A stretch of 64,000 nt of DNA from CAWGUU01 sp963825765. Its GTDB lineage: Bacteria; Actinomycetota; Acidimicrobiia; Acidimicrobiales; AC-14. Both the position numbers and the translations under genes were made by a program. The stretch is taken from assembly GCA_963825765.1 (NCBI GenBank), contig CAWGUU010000002.1:59496-123495 (forward strand), in the 5' to 3' direction. Below the pieces are notes generated by a model, which was not told where the DNA came from, ran no database searches, and was given only the letters and a program-made list of their open reading frames with translations. Below are positions 8,486 through 16,484 of this stretch, in pieces; the first letter of the stretch is position 1; every line of letters starts with the position of its first letter.

Positions 8486-9076
8486 ATGACAGTGCTGCAG
8501 CGAAGGAGTCGGCTGGGCTGGGCGGCCGTCGGGATCGCCCTCGTCTTCGTGGTCGGCGCCTGCGGAGGGGACGACGACGGCGGCGCCATCACACCCTCCG
8601 GCAGCGGGGTCACCACCGCGCCGGCCGGCCAGGCCAGCGCCACCACGCCGGACCCGTGCACCCTCCTCACCGTGGCCGAGGTGTCCGCCGCGCTGGGATC
8701 GCCGATCGAGCCGCCCGAGAACGTTGCCATCCCTCCGCCCATCGGCGGGAGGACCTGCGTCTTCTCCAACACCGACGCACCGCCGATCAAGAACGTCCAG
8801 ATCGTGGTCAGGACCAACGGCGATTTCGGGCAGGCGATCCGCGACCAGGGCCAGACCGTCGAACGCCTGTACGACGACACCAAGAGGCTGCAGGATGCGT
8901 CCGTCGTCGAGGACGTCAGCGGGCTGGGCGACCGCGCCTACAAGATCAAGTCGGCCTACTTCGTCCTGAAGGACGGCGTCGCCCTCGAGATCAACCTCGG
9001 GCTCAACACCGATCCGAGTCCCCAGGCCCAGGCCGCCCTGAAGAGCCTGGCCGAGTCGGCCGTGTCACGGCTCTGA
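8486..9076 (+). CDS. Secreted lipoprotein, DUF3558-like
   Basis: The N-terminus has a basic n-region, a hydrophobic core and the lipobox VVGAC (C26), so the mature protein would be lipid-anchored outside the membrane. A Gly/Ser/Thr/Pro linker leads into a domain starting DPCTLLTVAEVSAALG, with a later GGRTCVFSN and a C-terminal SGLGDRAY segment. This is the pattern of DUF3558-type actinobacterial lipoproteins with two conserved cysteines. I chose the internal ATG at 8486 because it gives a normal signal peptide; an in-frame start 21 bp upstream adds seven residues. Function unknown. Confidence 0.75.
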   Translation: MTVLQRRSRLGWAAVGIALVFVVGACGGDDDGGAITPSGSGVTTAPAGQASATTPDPCTLLTVAEVSAALGSPIEPPENVAIPPPIGGRTCVFSNTDAPPIKNVQIVVRTNGDFGQAIRDQGQTVERLYDDTKRLQDASVVEDVSGLGDRAYKIKSAYFVLKDGVALEINLGLNTDPSPQAQAALKSLAESAVSRL

Positions 9077-9091
9077 CCGGGGAGGCGGCGG

Positions 9092-9751
9092 TCAGGCCTT
9101 GCGGATGAGCGTCACGCCGTCGCGCACGGTGAGCACCACGCAGACCACGCGTGGATCGGCGGCGACTGCGTCGTTGAAGGCACGGATGGCGACGGTGTCG
9201 TCGGTGTCGCCTGCTCCATCAAAGCCGCCAGGAGGGTCGAGAACCCTGCCGCTCCAGATCACGTTGTCGACGACGATCACGCCGCGGTCGGCCAGCTTGG
9301 GCAGGACCGCCTCGTAGTAGGCGAGGTACGACGTCTTGTCGGCGTCGATGAAGACCAGGTCGAAGGGCCCGTCGAGCGTCGCCAGCGTGTCGAGGGCGGG
9401 GCCGAGGCGGAACTCGATCCTGTCCCCCCACTGACTGGCGGCGGCGTGGCGGCGGGCGATGGCGTTGGTCTCGGCGTCGATGTCGCAGGTGACGATCCTC
9501 CCGCCCGCAGGCAGCGCCGCCGCCATCGACAGGGCCGAGTACCCGGTGAACGTCCCGATCTCGACGACCAGGCGGGCCTGCGACAGGAACACCAGGAACT
9601 CCAGGAACCGGCCCTCCAGCTGGCCCACCATCATCTGGGGTGCGTCGGTGGCCTGGCGGGTCTCCGCTGCCAGCGCCGCCAGCGAGGGCGCCTCGGGGCT
9701 CGAGTGGGCGGCGGCGTAGGCCTCGATGGCCTCCCAGGAGACTTCGCTCAA
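9092..9751 (-). CDS. SAM-dependent O-methyltransferase (CCoAOMT-like)
   Basis: Class I methyltransferase of the caffeoyl-CoA/catechol O-methyltransferase type: VVEIGTFTGYSALSMA (SAM-binding motif I), CDIDAETNAIAR, FDLVFIDADKTSY (metal and substrate region) and VDNVIWSGRV. The start is taken as TTG 9751, which overlaps the stop of the upstream cupin gene (TTGA) with a GGAGG eight bases before it; GTG 9769 is the longer alternative. It is the last gene of merR-menG-menF-cupin-OMT. Whether it acts on quinones is unknown; a catecholic or hydroxylated aromatic substrate is only a family expectation. Confidence 0.88.
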   Translation of the reverse strand: MSEVSWEAIEAYAAAHSSPEAPSLAALAAETRQATDAPQMMVGQLEGRFLEFLVFLSQARLVVEIGTFTGYSALSMAAALPAGGRIVTCDIDAETNAIARRHAAASQWGDRIEFRLGPALDTLATLDGPFDLVFIDADKTSYLAYYEAVLPKLADRGVIVVDNVIWSGRVLDPPGGFDGAGDTDDTVAIRAFNDAVAADPRVVCVVLTVRDGVTLIRKA

Positions 9752-10026
9752 CGGGACGCCTCCATGCACTCGCAGCCCGAGGGGCCGACGGTGGCCGAGT
9801 GCGGCGTGCCCGGCGGCAACTCGAGGCGGTCACCGGGGCCAAGCTCGACGTCGCCGTCGGGCGTGTGGAACACGATGCTCCCCGACACGCAGTAGAGGAC
9901 CTTGTGATAGGAGTGCGAATGGGTCCCGTACCTGTCGCCCGGCCCGTTGCCCCACCCGTGGGGCGACAGCCCTTCGGCCCGGAACGCCTCCTCGATCTGG
10001 GCCCTCGTTGCCATTTGATCGGTCAC
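9748..10026 (-). CDS. Small cupin-domain protein
   Basis: A 92-residue single cupin. HSHSYHKVLY is motif 1 (metal-binding His residues) and PGTPHSATV is motif 2. The GTG start at 10026 overlaps the menF stop (GTGA), which fixes the start. Being sandwiched between menF and an O-methyltransferase suggests a role linked to menaquinone or to chorismate-derived aromatics, but nothing in the sequence tells whether it is an enzyme or a binding protein. Confidence 0.82.
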   Translation of the reverse strand: MTDQMATRAQIEEAFRAEGLSPHGWGNGPGDRYGTHSHSYHKVLYCVSGSIVFHTPDGDVELGPGDRLELPPGTPHSATVGPSGCECMEASR

Positions 10027-11270
10027 GGCTGGACCAGCGCTCGCATCATGGGCTCCAGCTTGGCCTGCGTCTCGGCCCATTCCGCGCCGGCCGACGAGCC
10101 GGCCACGATCCCGGCTCCGGCGAACAACCGGGCCCGCCGACCGTCGACCCGGGCGCAGCGCAGCGCCACCGCGAAGTCGCCGTCGCCTCGGCTGTCGACC
10201 CATCCCACCGGCCCGGCATAGCCCCCGCGGTCGAACTCCTCCAGCTCGGCGATGGCGGCCAGGGCCGCGGGGCGGGGATCGCCACCTACGGCCGGTGTCG
10301 GGTGCAGCAGGCCGGCGAGGGCGACGGCCGTGGGTGGCGGCGGGCGTAGGCGGCCGGCCACGGTGGTGGCCAGGTGGGCGACGGTGGCCAGGCGGGCGAC
10401 CTCGGGCTGGGCGCTGGCCGAGACCTCCTCACACACCGAGTCCAAGGCTTTGCGCACGGCATCCACGACCACCCGGTGCTCCCGGCCCTCTTTGGACGAC
10501 GACCGCATCTTGGCCATCCGGCGGTTGTCGTCGGCCATGGTGTCGCCCCGCCCGACGGTGCCGGCCATGGGACGGGACACGACCAACGTGTCCCGGCGGC
10601 GCACGAGCAGCTCGGGGCTGGCGCCCACCAGCCCGCCGGCGGCGAACGTGAAGCACGACGGGTGGGCGGTTCGCAGCCGGTCGACGATCGTGGCGAGGTC
10701 GAAGTCGCGGTCGGCCTCCACCGTGACCTGGCGGGCCAGCACGACCTTCGACAGCGACCCCGACCCGATCCGAGAGAGCGCCTCGTCGACGGCGAAGGTC
10801 CAGTGGGCGCGGTGGCCATGGCCGTCGACCACGAACCGCGTCGGCTCACCCGCTCCGGCCTCCGCGACCGGACGCCGCTGCTCGGCGCCACCCGTCGGTT
10901 CGGTCGTGGTCATCCACGCCTGACCCTGGCGGGTGCAGCCGACGACCACGGCCGGCACGATCAGCTCGACCTCGGCGTCGTCGGAGAACCCAAGGGCGCC
11001 GACGGCGATGGGACCGGACCCGGGCAGGCGCACCGGGTCGTCGTCGGAGATGGCGCCGAGCAGGCTGGCGACCGCGGCGGCGGCGTCGGCAAGGCGCCCG
11101 GGGCCCCGGCGCACCGTGACCCGCGCGGCGACGCCGGCAGTGGCCAGCCCGGCGCCGTCGTGCAGCCAGGCGAAGCCGTCGGGGCCGAGCGCCTCCAGCA
11201 GGTCGGGGGCCTGGTCGAGCGGACGGGTCCGGCTGGAGAGTCCGACGGTCGGCTCGCTCAGCGCGCTCAC
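10023..11270 (-). CDS. menF: Isochorismate synthase MenF
   Basis: A chorismate-binding enzyme (MenF/EntC type) that would supply isochorismate to MenD. C-terminal family motifs are clear: SKVVLARQV, ASPELLVRR, SRPMAGT, a SKEGREHRVVVDAVR segment, and GAGIVAGSSAGAEWAETQAK at the end. The N-terminal ~140 residues are the variable domain. A GTG start at 11270 overlaps the menG stop (GTGA) and gives 415 residues, normal length. The setting with menG favours MenF over a siderophore EntC or salicylate synthase. Confidence 0.92.
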   Translation of the reverse strand: MSALSEPTVGLSSRTRPLDQAPDLLEALGPDGFAWLHDGAGLATAGVAARVTVRRGPGRLADAAAAVASLLGAISDDDPVRLPGSGPIAVGALGFSDDAEVELIVPAVVVGCTRQGQAWMTTTEPTGGAEQRRPVAEAGAGEPTRFVVDGHGHRAHWTFAVDEALSRIGSGSLSKVVLARQVTVEADRDFDLATIVDRLRTAHPSCFTFAAGGLVGASPELLVRRRDTLVVSRPMAGTVGRGDTMADDNRRMAKMRSSSKEGREHRVVVDAVRKALDSVCEEVSASAQPEVARLATVAHLATTVAGRLRPPPPTAVALAGLLHPTPAVGGDPRPAALAAIAELEEFDRGGYAGPVGWVDSRGDGDFAVALRCARVDGRRARLFAGAGIVAGSSAGAEWAETQAKLEPMMRALVQP

Positions 11271-11962
11271 GACCGGGTCCCCGTCAGGAGCTGGGCGATG
11301 CCAGTGGAGAGCGGACGCCGGGTGGCATCGGCGAAGCCGGCGGCGGTCATCATGGCCAGCAGGTCCGCCGTCGGCGGCAGGTAGGCCACCGACTTGGGGA
11401 GGTACTGGTAGGCGGCCTTGTCCGACACCAGCCCGCCCACGAACGGCACGACCTTGCCGAAGTACAGGCGGTGGCCGAAGCGGAGCACCGGGTTGGCGGG
11501 CGTCGACACCTCCAGCAGCGCCACCCGACCGCCGGGCCGCAGCACCCGGGCGCACTCGGCGAGGAAGGGCTCGAGGGCCTCGAAGTTGCGCAGGGCGAAC
11601 CCGCAGGTGACGCCGTCGACCGACCCGGCGGCGAACGACAGCGCCAGGCAGTCGCCGCGCACCAGGGGCGCGTCGGTACGGGCTGCGGCCAGCATCCCCG
11701 CCGACATGTCCACGCCGACCGGCCGGTACCCGCGGGAAGCCAGCTCGCGGCACAGGTCGCCGGTGCCGCAGGCCAGGTCGAGCACCACCGCGCCGGCGTC
11801 GAGGCCCAGGGACCGCACCGTGCGGCGGCGCCAGCCCACGTCCATCCCCATGGCCAGGCTGCGGTTGAGGAGGTCGTAACGGGGGGCGATCGCGTCGAAC
11901 ATGGCCTCCACCGCCCGCACCTTCTCCGTTCCCTCAGGCAGCGCGCTGTGGGCCTTGGTCAT
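11267..11962 (-). CDS. menG: Demethylmenaquinone methyltransferase MenG/UbiE
   Basis: Class I SAM methyltransferase for the last step of menaquinone synthesis. Seen: MFDAIAPRYDLLNR at the N-terminus (UbiE signature), VLDLACGTGDL (motif I), VGVDMSAGML, FALRNFEALE and the C-terminal YLPKSVAYLP segment. Its 231 residues are standard. It overlaps merR upstream (ATGA) and menF downstream (GTGA), so it is very likely co-transcribed and translationally coupled. Confidence 0.95.
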   Translation of the reverse strand: MTKAHSALPEGTEKVRAVEAMFDAIAPRYDLLNRSLAMGMDVGWRRRTVRSLGLDAGAVVLDLACGTGDLCRELASRGYRPVGVDMSAGMLAAARTDAPLVRGDCLALSFAAGSVDGVTCGFALRNFEALEPFLAECARVLRPGGRVALLEVSTPANPVLRFGHRLYFGKVVPFVGGLVSDKAAYQYLPKSVAYLPPTADLLAMMTAAGFADATRRPLSTGIAQLLTGTRS

Positions 11963-12666
11963 GCCTCGAAGTGCTCCTTGGCCACCTGCAGCAGGATCTG
12001 GCGGAAGTGGTTGGCGACGAGCGTGCCGACTGCCGGCATCAGCTTCCCGAACGCCTCCACCATCCGCTCCGCCTTCTCCGCCTCCTCCAGGTCGGTCTCG
12101 CGGAGGGGCTTGCGCACGTAGGTGTCGAACAGCTCGACGGCCTCTCCCGCCACCTCCCGGCTCATGGCGTGGAACCGGCGGGCCAGGGCGAAGACCTCGG
12201 GCAGCGGGAGGCCCACTTCCAGCAGCTTGAGGCCGGCCTGGAGGGTCTCGACATCGTCGGTGCCGAAGCGGGGTTCGCCATCGGTGTCGGTCCGGGGGAC
12301 GAGCATCCCCTCCCGCACCAGCGAGTCGAGGATGGCCATCGGCACGCCCACCCGGCTGGCCAGACCGTCCAGGTCGAGCAGCTCCTCCTCGGCGGCCTCC
12401 TCGTCGCCGGCGTGGACGACGGCGGCGGCCAACTTCTCGTCCGCAGGGTCGAGCTCGCCGGAGAGGAACCGGCGGATGACGGCGAGGGTGAACCCGCGGC
12501 GCTGCAGCTCCTTGATGCGGGCGATGCGCTCCAGGTGATCGGAGCTGTACCAGGCCAGGCGGCCGTCGCGGCCGGGCGCCGGCAGCAGGCCCTGCTTCTG
12601 GTAGTAGCGGATGGTGTCGACCGAGACGTCGGCCTGGAGCGCCAGCTCGTCCACCCGCATCCGCAT
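11959..12666 (-). CDS. MerR-family transcriptional regulator heading the menG-menF operon
   Basis: The N-terminal winged helix is a MerR signature (VDELALQADVSVDTIRYYQK, then GLLPAPGR), followed by the family's IKELQRRGFTLAVIRRFL. A long helical C-terminal domain (residues ~90-235) contains no Cys metal site, so it is not a metal sensor; similar proteins occur widely in actinobacteria. I place the start at ATG 12666 rather than at 12690 because the longer form would put the codons inside the palindrome at 12680-12693, a likely autoregulatory site. The ATGA overlap with menG suggests it controls the menaquinone genes. Confidence 0.85.
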   Translation of the reverse strand: MRMRVDELALQADVSVDTIRYYQKQGLLPAPGRDGRLAWYSSDHLERIARIKELQRRGFTLAVIRRFLSGELDPADEKLAAAVVHAGDEEAAEEELLDLDGLASRVGVPMAILDSLVREGMLVPRTDTDGEPRFGTDDVETLQAGLKLLEVGLPLPEVFALARRFHAMSREVAGEAVELFDTYVRKPLRETDLEEAEKAERMVEAFGKLMPAVGTLVANHFRQILLQVAKEHFEA

Positions 12667-12676
12667 GGCGGTGATT

Positions 12677-12696
12677 CTAGGAGTGATCACTCCCAG
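12677..12696. promoter_or_regulatory. Palindromic operator upstream of merR
   Basis: A perfect 14-bp palindrome GGAGTGATCACTCC (12680-12693) flanked by matching CT...AG, 14 bp before the chosen merR start. Position and symmetry fit an autoregulatory MerR site; no experiment or second copy in the window supports it. Confidence 0.5.
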
Positions 12697-12714
12697 AGTG
12701 AGAGCGGGATCGGA

Positions 12715-13161
12715 TCAGGCGTCGGACCGGCTGTCCACCAGCTTCTGCACCTGGCGCTTGGTGCGGGCCAGGATGGCGGACATGCCCCGGAGCCGCTGCG
12801 ACGAGATGGCCTCGGCCAGGCCCATCTTGTTGTAGAAGTCGTTGGGCGTGGCCAGCACCTCGTCGGGGGTGGCGCCGTCGAGACCGCTCGAGAGGATGCC
12901 GGCGAAGCCCCGCGTGGTCGGCGCCTGGTCGGGGACGGAGAAGTGCAACCTGACCCGCTCGTCGTCGTCCAGCTCGGTGGCCAGGAAGAACGGCGTCATG
13001 CACTCGGGCACCTGCTCCATCAGCTCCGGGTGGTCGGCGTAGCGCGCGGGCAGCGGCGGCACCTTGCGGGAGTACTCCAGCAGGGCCTGGAGCCGCAGGT
13101 CCTTGGGCGCCCCGGCGAACAGGTCGACGATGCGTTGGAGGGCGGGCGTGGTCGTGGCCAT
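12715..13161 (-). CDS. sufE: SufE-like sulfur acceptor protein
   Basis: A 148-residue SufE/CsdE family protein that would take persulfide sulfur from a cysteine desulfurase for Fe-S cluster assembly. The acceptor Cys is C54 in EQVPECMTPFF, and the domain continues to the usual GFAGILSSGLDGATPDEVL and MSAILARTKRQV. The ATG at 13161 gives the standard start; upstream in-frame codons look non-coding. It diverges from a rhodanese-family sulfurtransferase, the same pairing as SufE/SseA in mycobacteria. Confidence 0.9.
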   Translation of the reverse strand: MATTTPALQRIVDLFAGAPKDLRLQALLEYSRKVPPLPARYADHPELMEQVPECMTPFFLATELDDDERVRLHFSVPDQAPTTRGFAGILSSGLDGATPDEVLATPNDFYNKMGLAEAISSQRLRGMSAILARTKRQVQKLVDSRSDA

Positions 13162-13270
13162 ACCCCATGCTCCCACACCGCGAATCGCAATTGCTGACCG
13201 CCGGAGTCGGGAATTGGGGGTAGGGTGGTCCGACAAACAAGAGCCGCGATTACGAGGAGGGCCCCCGCAG

Positions 13271-14149
13271 ATGTCGAGCGTTGCCACCGACTCCGCACAG
13301 GAGCTGCAGCAGTACGCACACCCCGAGATGCTCGTCACCGCCGACTGGGTGGCCGAGCACCTCGACGACCCCGACGTCGTCATCATCGAGTCCGACGAGG
13401 ACGTGCTGCTCTACGACACCGGCCACATCCCCAGCGCCATCAAGGTCGACTGGCACCTGGACCTCAACGACCAGCTCACCCGCGACTACGTCGACGGCCA
13501 GGGCTTCGCCAGCCTGTGCTCCAAGAACGGCATCAGCCGCGACAGCACCGTCGTCTTCTACGGCGACGCCTTCAACTGGTGGGCGGCCTACGCCCTGTGG
13601 GTGTTCAAGCTGTTCGGCCACCCCGACGTCCGCCTGCTCAACGGCGGCCGGGCCAAGTGGATCAAGGACGGGCGCGAGCTCAGCACCGACGTCCCCAAGC
13701 GCGAGGCCACCGACTACCCCGTCGTCGAGCGCGACGACGCCCCCATCCGGGCCTACCGCGACGACACCCTCGGCCACATCGGCAAGGGCCCGCTGATCGA
13801 CGTGCGGTCCCCCGGCGAGTACTCGGGCGAGCTGCTGCACATGCCCGAGTACCCCCAGGAGGGCGCCCTACGCGGCGGTCACATCCCCACCGCCAAGAGC
13901 CAGCCCTGGAAGGCCACGGCCAACGAGGACGACGGCACGTTCAAGGACGCCGAGTTCCTGCGAGGCCTGTACGAGGGCAAGCACGGCCTGAGCCAGGACG
14001 ACAACGTGATCGTCTACTGCCGCATCGGCGAGCGCTCCAGCCACACCTGGTTCGTCCTGACCCACCTGCTGGGCTACACCAACGTCCGCAACTACGACGG
14101 TTCGTGGACCGAGTGGGGGAACCTGGTGCGGGCCCCGATCGAGCGGTAG
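13271..14149 (+). CDS. sseA: Thiosulfate/3-mercaptopyruvate sulfurtransferase (two rhodanese domains)
   Basis: Two tandem rhodanese domains in 292 residues. The N-terminal domain (~20-140) is inactive and lacks the catalytic Cys. The C-terminal domain (~160-290) carries the active-site loop VYCRIGERSSHTW with C250. The CRxGxR loop is of the thiosulfate-sulfurtransferase type. The start is ATG 13271, preceded by a GAGGAGG ribosome binding site. It diverges from sufE, so it probably feeds cytosolic sulfane sulfur handling. A strong bidirectional hairpin follows. Confidence 0.92.
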   Translation: MSSVATDSAQELQQYAHPEMLVTADWVAEHLDDPDVVIIESDEDVLLYDTGHIPSAIKVDWHLDLNDQLTRDYVDGQGFASLCSKNGISRDSTVVFYGDAFNWWAAYALWVFKLFGHPDVRLLNGGRAKWIKDGRELSTDVPKREATDYPVVERDDAPIRAYRDDTLGHIGKGPLIDVRSPGEYSGELLHMPEYPQEGALRGGHIPTAKSQPWKATANEDDGTFKDAEFLRGLYEGKHGLSQDDNVIVYCRIGERSSHTWFVLTHLLGYTNVRNYDGSWTEWGNLVRAPIER

Positions 14150-14170
14150 GAGCCCGGCCAACAGCAGTCG

Positions 14171-14210
14171 AGAGTGCAAAAGCGCCCACATGGGGCGCTT
14201 TTTGCACTCT
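14171..14210. terminator. Bidirectional hairpin terminator between sseA and the HATPase gene
   Basis: A near-perfect stem of ~17 bp: left arm AGAGTGCAAAAGCGCCC, loop ACATG, right arm GGGCGCTTTTTGCACTCT with one extra T. A-rich and T-rich arms let it work on both strands, serving the convergent genes at 13271 and 14599. Its GTGCAA outer arm is shared with the hairpins at 8114 and 16485. Confidence 0.75.
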
Positions 14211-14599
14211 CAGCGTGAGTTCCCGAAGCGCAGGAGCAGGCAGACGCCCCCGGTGGGGCCGTGGTGCACCTCCACGCCGCGGGCGATCTGGTCGATCATC
14301 CACAAACCGCGGCCCCGCTCGGCGAGCGGGTCGGGCGGCACCGACGTCGGCCAGCCGTCGCCGAAGCCGGTGCCGGCGTCGCAGACCTCGACCACGAGGT
14401 CCTCACCGTCGACCGACGCGGCGACCCTCGACAGGCCCCGCCCGTGGCTCTCGGCGTTGATGATCGCCTCGTGGACAGCCAGTACGACCGAGTCGACGTC
14501 GCCGTGCCAGTCGTTCTCGACGAGGACCGATTTCAGAGCACGCCGTGCGTCCCGGGGGCTGAGCGGAAGCGATACTGCGGGCACGTGTCGGGTTGTCAT
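14210..14599 (-). CDS. Anti-sigma-type serine kinase / HATPase (RsbW-like)
   Basis: A 129-residue single HATPase domain of the GHKL family: N-box AVHEAIINAESHG, G1 box VCDAGTGFGDG and G2 box GRGLWMIDQIA. This architecture matches RsbW/SpoIIAB-like anti-sigma kinases and stand-alone actinobacterial ATP-binding regulators. No sigma factor or anti-anti-sigma gene is adjacent, so the partner is unknown. Its stop codon is the first base of the terminator stem. Much longer upstream in-frame sequence is antisense to other genes, so I start at ATG 14599. Confidence 0.85.
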   Translation of the reverse strand: MTTRHVPAVSLPLSPRDARRALKSVLVENDWHGDVDSVVLAVHEAIINAESHGRGLSRVAASVDGEDLVVEVCDAGTGFGDGWPTSVPPDPLAERGRGLWMIDQIARGVEVHHGPTGGVCLLLRFGNSR

Positions 14600-14670
14600 G
14601 AGCCTTCGGGGACGGCGATAGGGCTGAACCGTCACCCAGAGTGTTCCCTCGGAACCCGAACTGAACCCGG

Positions 14671-15738
14671 TTATGCGCGAAATACCGTGGCAAGCTCCTC
14701 GGGGACCGGCACGTCGAGCTGCTCGTACGTGCACGAACGCGGTTCGCGGTCGGGTCGCCACCTGACGAAGGTGGTGGCGTGGCGGAAGCGATCGCCCTGC
14801 AGGTGGTCGAACGCCACCTCCGCCACCAGCTCGGCCCGCAGGGGCTCCCAGGACATGTCCTTGCCCGCGTTCCAGCGGTTTCCGGTGCCGGGCGCCCGGC
14901 CGCCTGACGCGGTCATGAACTCGGCCCAGTCGCCCCACGGGTGGCCCTCCAGGGCGTCCTCCCGGTAGGGTGCCAGCTCCTCCACCAGCTCCTTCCGGCG
15001 AGCCATGGAGAACGCCGCCGCCACCCCGACGTGGCGGAGGTTGCCCTCGTCGTCGTAGAGGCCGAGCAGCAGCGACCCCACCACGCCGCCGCTCTTGTGC
15101 CACCGGAACCCGGCGACCACGCAGTCGGCGGTGCGCTGGTGCTTGACCTTGAGCATGACCCGCTGGTCCTCCCGGTACGGCAGGTCGAGGGGCTTGGCCA
15201 CCACCCCGTCCAGTCCGGCGCCCTCGAACTTGTCGAACCACTCCTCGGCCAGGGCTCTGTCCGCCGTGGCCGGCGTGAGATGGACGGGGGGCCGGGCGCC
15301 GGCCAGGGCCTGCTCCAGCAGCGCCCGCCGCTCGCCGAAGGGACGTCTGCGCAGGTCGTCGTCGCCCAGCGCCAGCAGGTCGAAGGCCACGAACGACGAC
15401 GGCATCTCCCTGGCCAGCATGGTGACCCGCGACTCGGCGGGGTGAATGCGCAGCTGCAGGGCATCGAAGTCGAGGCCGGCGTCGGTGGCGATGACGATCT
15501 CGCCGTCGACGACGCAGCGGTCCGGCAGCTGCGCCTTCAGCGACTCGACCAGCTCGGGGAAGTAGCGGTTCAGCGGCTTCTCGTTACGACTGCCGATCAC
15601 GACCTCGTCGCCGTCGCGGAACACGATGCCCCGGAACCCGTCCCACTTGGGCTCGTACAGCACCTCCCCCGCCGCCGGCAGGTCGCGGGACAGCTTGGCC
15701 AGCATCGGCTTCACGGGCGGCATGACAGGCAGGTCCAT
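14671..15738 (-). CDS. ligC: ATP-dependent DNA ligase (LigC type)
   Basis: A nucleotidyltransferase plus OB-fold ligase without extra domains. The adenylated lysine lies in YEPKWDGFRG (K31 from ATG 15738). Other motifs: SRNEKPLNRYFPE (III), VVDGEIVI (IIIa), DGVVAKPLDLPY (IV) and RVMLKVKHQRTADCVVAGF (V). At 355 residues it matches mycobacterial LigC, a repair/NHEJ-associated ligase, rather than LigD, because no primase or nuclease domain is fused. Upstream ATGs at 15750 or 15792 are possible starts. It is the only DNA-repair ligase gene in the window. Confidence 0.92.
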   Translation of the reverse strand: MDLPVMPPVKPMLAKLSRDLPAAGEVLYEPKWDGFRGIVFRDGDEVVIGSRNEKPLNRYFPELVESLKAQLPDRCVVDGEIVIATDAGLDFDALQLRIHPAESRVTMLAREMPSSFVAFDLLALGDDDLRRRPFGERRALLEQALAGARPPVHLTPATADRALAEEWFDKFEGAGLDGVVAKPLDLPYREDQRVMLKVKHQRTADCVVAGFRWHKSGGVVGSLLLGLYDDEGNLRHVGVAAAFSMARRKELVEELAPYREDALEGHPWGDWAEFMTASGGRAPGTGNRWNAGKDMSWEPLRAELVAEVAFDHLQGDRFRHATTFVRWRPDREPRSCTYEQLDVPVPEELATVFRA

Positions 15739-15814
15739 GCCAACCATTGAATCAGCGAGGGCCTGACCAGCCGACCCCCGCCGGGGCGCCACGCCGCAGG
15801 TAGAAGAATAAGGA

Positions 15815-15831
15815 GGAGCCCAACGGGCTCC
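15815..15831 (-). terminator. Small hairpin downstream of hicB
   Basis: GGAGCCC-AAC-GGGCTCC is a perfect 7-bp stem with a 3-nt loop. On the minus strand it is followed by a T-rich stretch, so it can end transcription of the minus-strand hicB before ligC. Confidence 0.5.
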
Positions 15832-15935
15832 CGGAGGATGGTGTTCTGGTGGACCTTTTGGTCATGGCAGCAGTTAGTTGCTGTGGTGGACCTGCTGTTG
15901 GCCGTCGGCAAGGCGGCCTGTTCATGGGCCGTTGC

Positions 15936-16169
15936 TCAGTCGCTGGGACGGAGGAGCAAGCGCACACGCTCTACATCCCCGGCCACCTGGGCTGTAGGGC
16001 CGTCGCCAGCGATCGCACGGATGTACTCGCGAAGGGCGTCCTCGACGAGGCTGCGAGCTTCATCGCGGTCTCGGCCAACCGTAATGACAGCCGGCACCTC
16101 GGCGATGCGAGCCTGGACCCAGCCGTCCTCGACATCCTCGAACACGACTGTGAGAGTCGAATCAGTCAC
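15936..16169 (-). CDS. hicB: HicB-like antitoxin
   Basis: A 77-residue HicB/UPF0150 domain: a beta strand TVVFEDVEDGWVQARIAEVP, then the helix DRDEARSLVEDALREYI. This partial RNase-H-like fold typically binds HicA. It lacks a recognisable C-terminal DNA-binding domain, so autoregulation is uncertain. The start is GTG 16169. Its divergent arrangement with the HicA-like gene at 16250 is unlike the usual hicAB operon. Confidence 0.75.
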   Translation of the reverse strand: MTDSTLTVVFEDVEDGWVQARIAEVPAVITVGRDRDEARSLVEDALREYIRAIAGDGPTAQVAGDVERVRLLLRPSD

Positions 16170-16249
16170 ACTTTCACGCTACCGTGCGCGTTCGGGATCT
16201 CGCGGGCCAGCCAGGGCACGCCTCACCGGCGTCCACGGAGACCAGGACG

Positions 16250-16438
16250 ATGATCAAACGGGCTGATCTCGAGCGGCACCTCAGGGCTTCCGGCTGCCAG
16301 GTGAAGCGCGAGGGCGGCAAGCACACCGTGTGGGAGAACCTGTCGAGCGGCCGGTGCGCGACGGTCACCCGGCACCGGGAACTTCCTCTGACGACGGTCA
16401 GGGCCATATGCGACCAGTTGGGCATCGGCCGGCCGTAG
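16250..16438 (+). CDS. hicA: HicA-like mRNA interferase toxin
   Basis: A 62-residue YcfA/HicA protein with a double-stranded RNA-binding-like fold: MIKRADLERHLRASGCQ, then the conserved GGKHTVW containing the catalytic-type His, then RHRELPLTTVRAICDQLGI. The start ATG 16250 gives the canonical N-terminus; upstream in-frame codons look non-coding. It is divergent from hicB with 80 bp between starts. A second hairpin of the GTGCAA family follows. Confidence 0.78.
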   Translation: MIKRADLERHLRASGCQVKREGGKHTVWENLSSGRCATVTRHRELPLTTVRAICDQLGIGRP

Positions 16439-16484
16439 GACACGCAAGCCCAAGCTCAGAGGGCCCTCGCGAGGCCCCGGCGGT

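Noticed and set aside
12715..13386. Longer SufE ORF beginning at 13386
   Set aside because: The first ~75 residues have no SufE similarity and overlap the sseA start region; SufE begins at ATG 13161.
13225..14460. 411-residue plus-strand ORF starting before sseA
   Set aside because: It is the +1 shadow of the rhodanese gene with Arg/Pro/His-rich composition.
15849..16253. 134-residue plus-strand ORF over hicB
   Set aside because: Cys/Gly/Arg-rich shadow antisense to a clear HicB domain.
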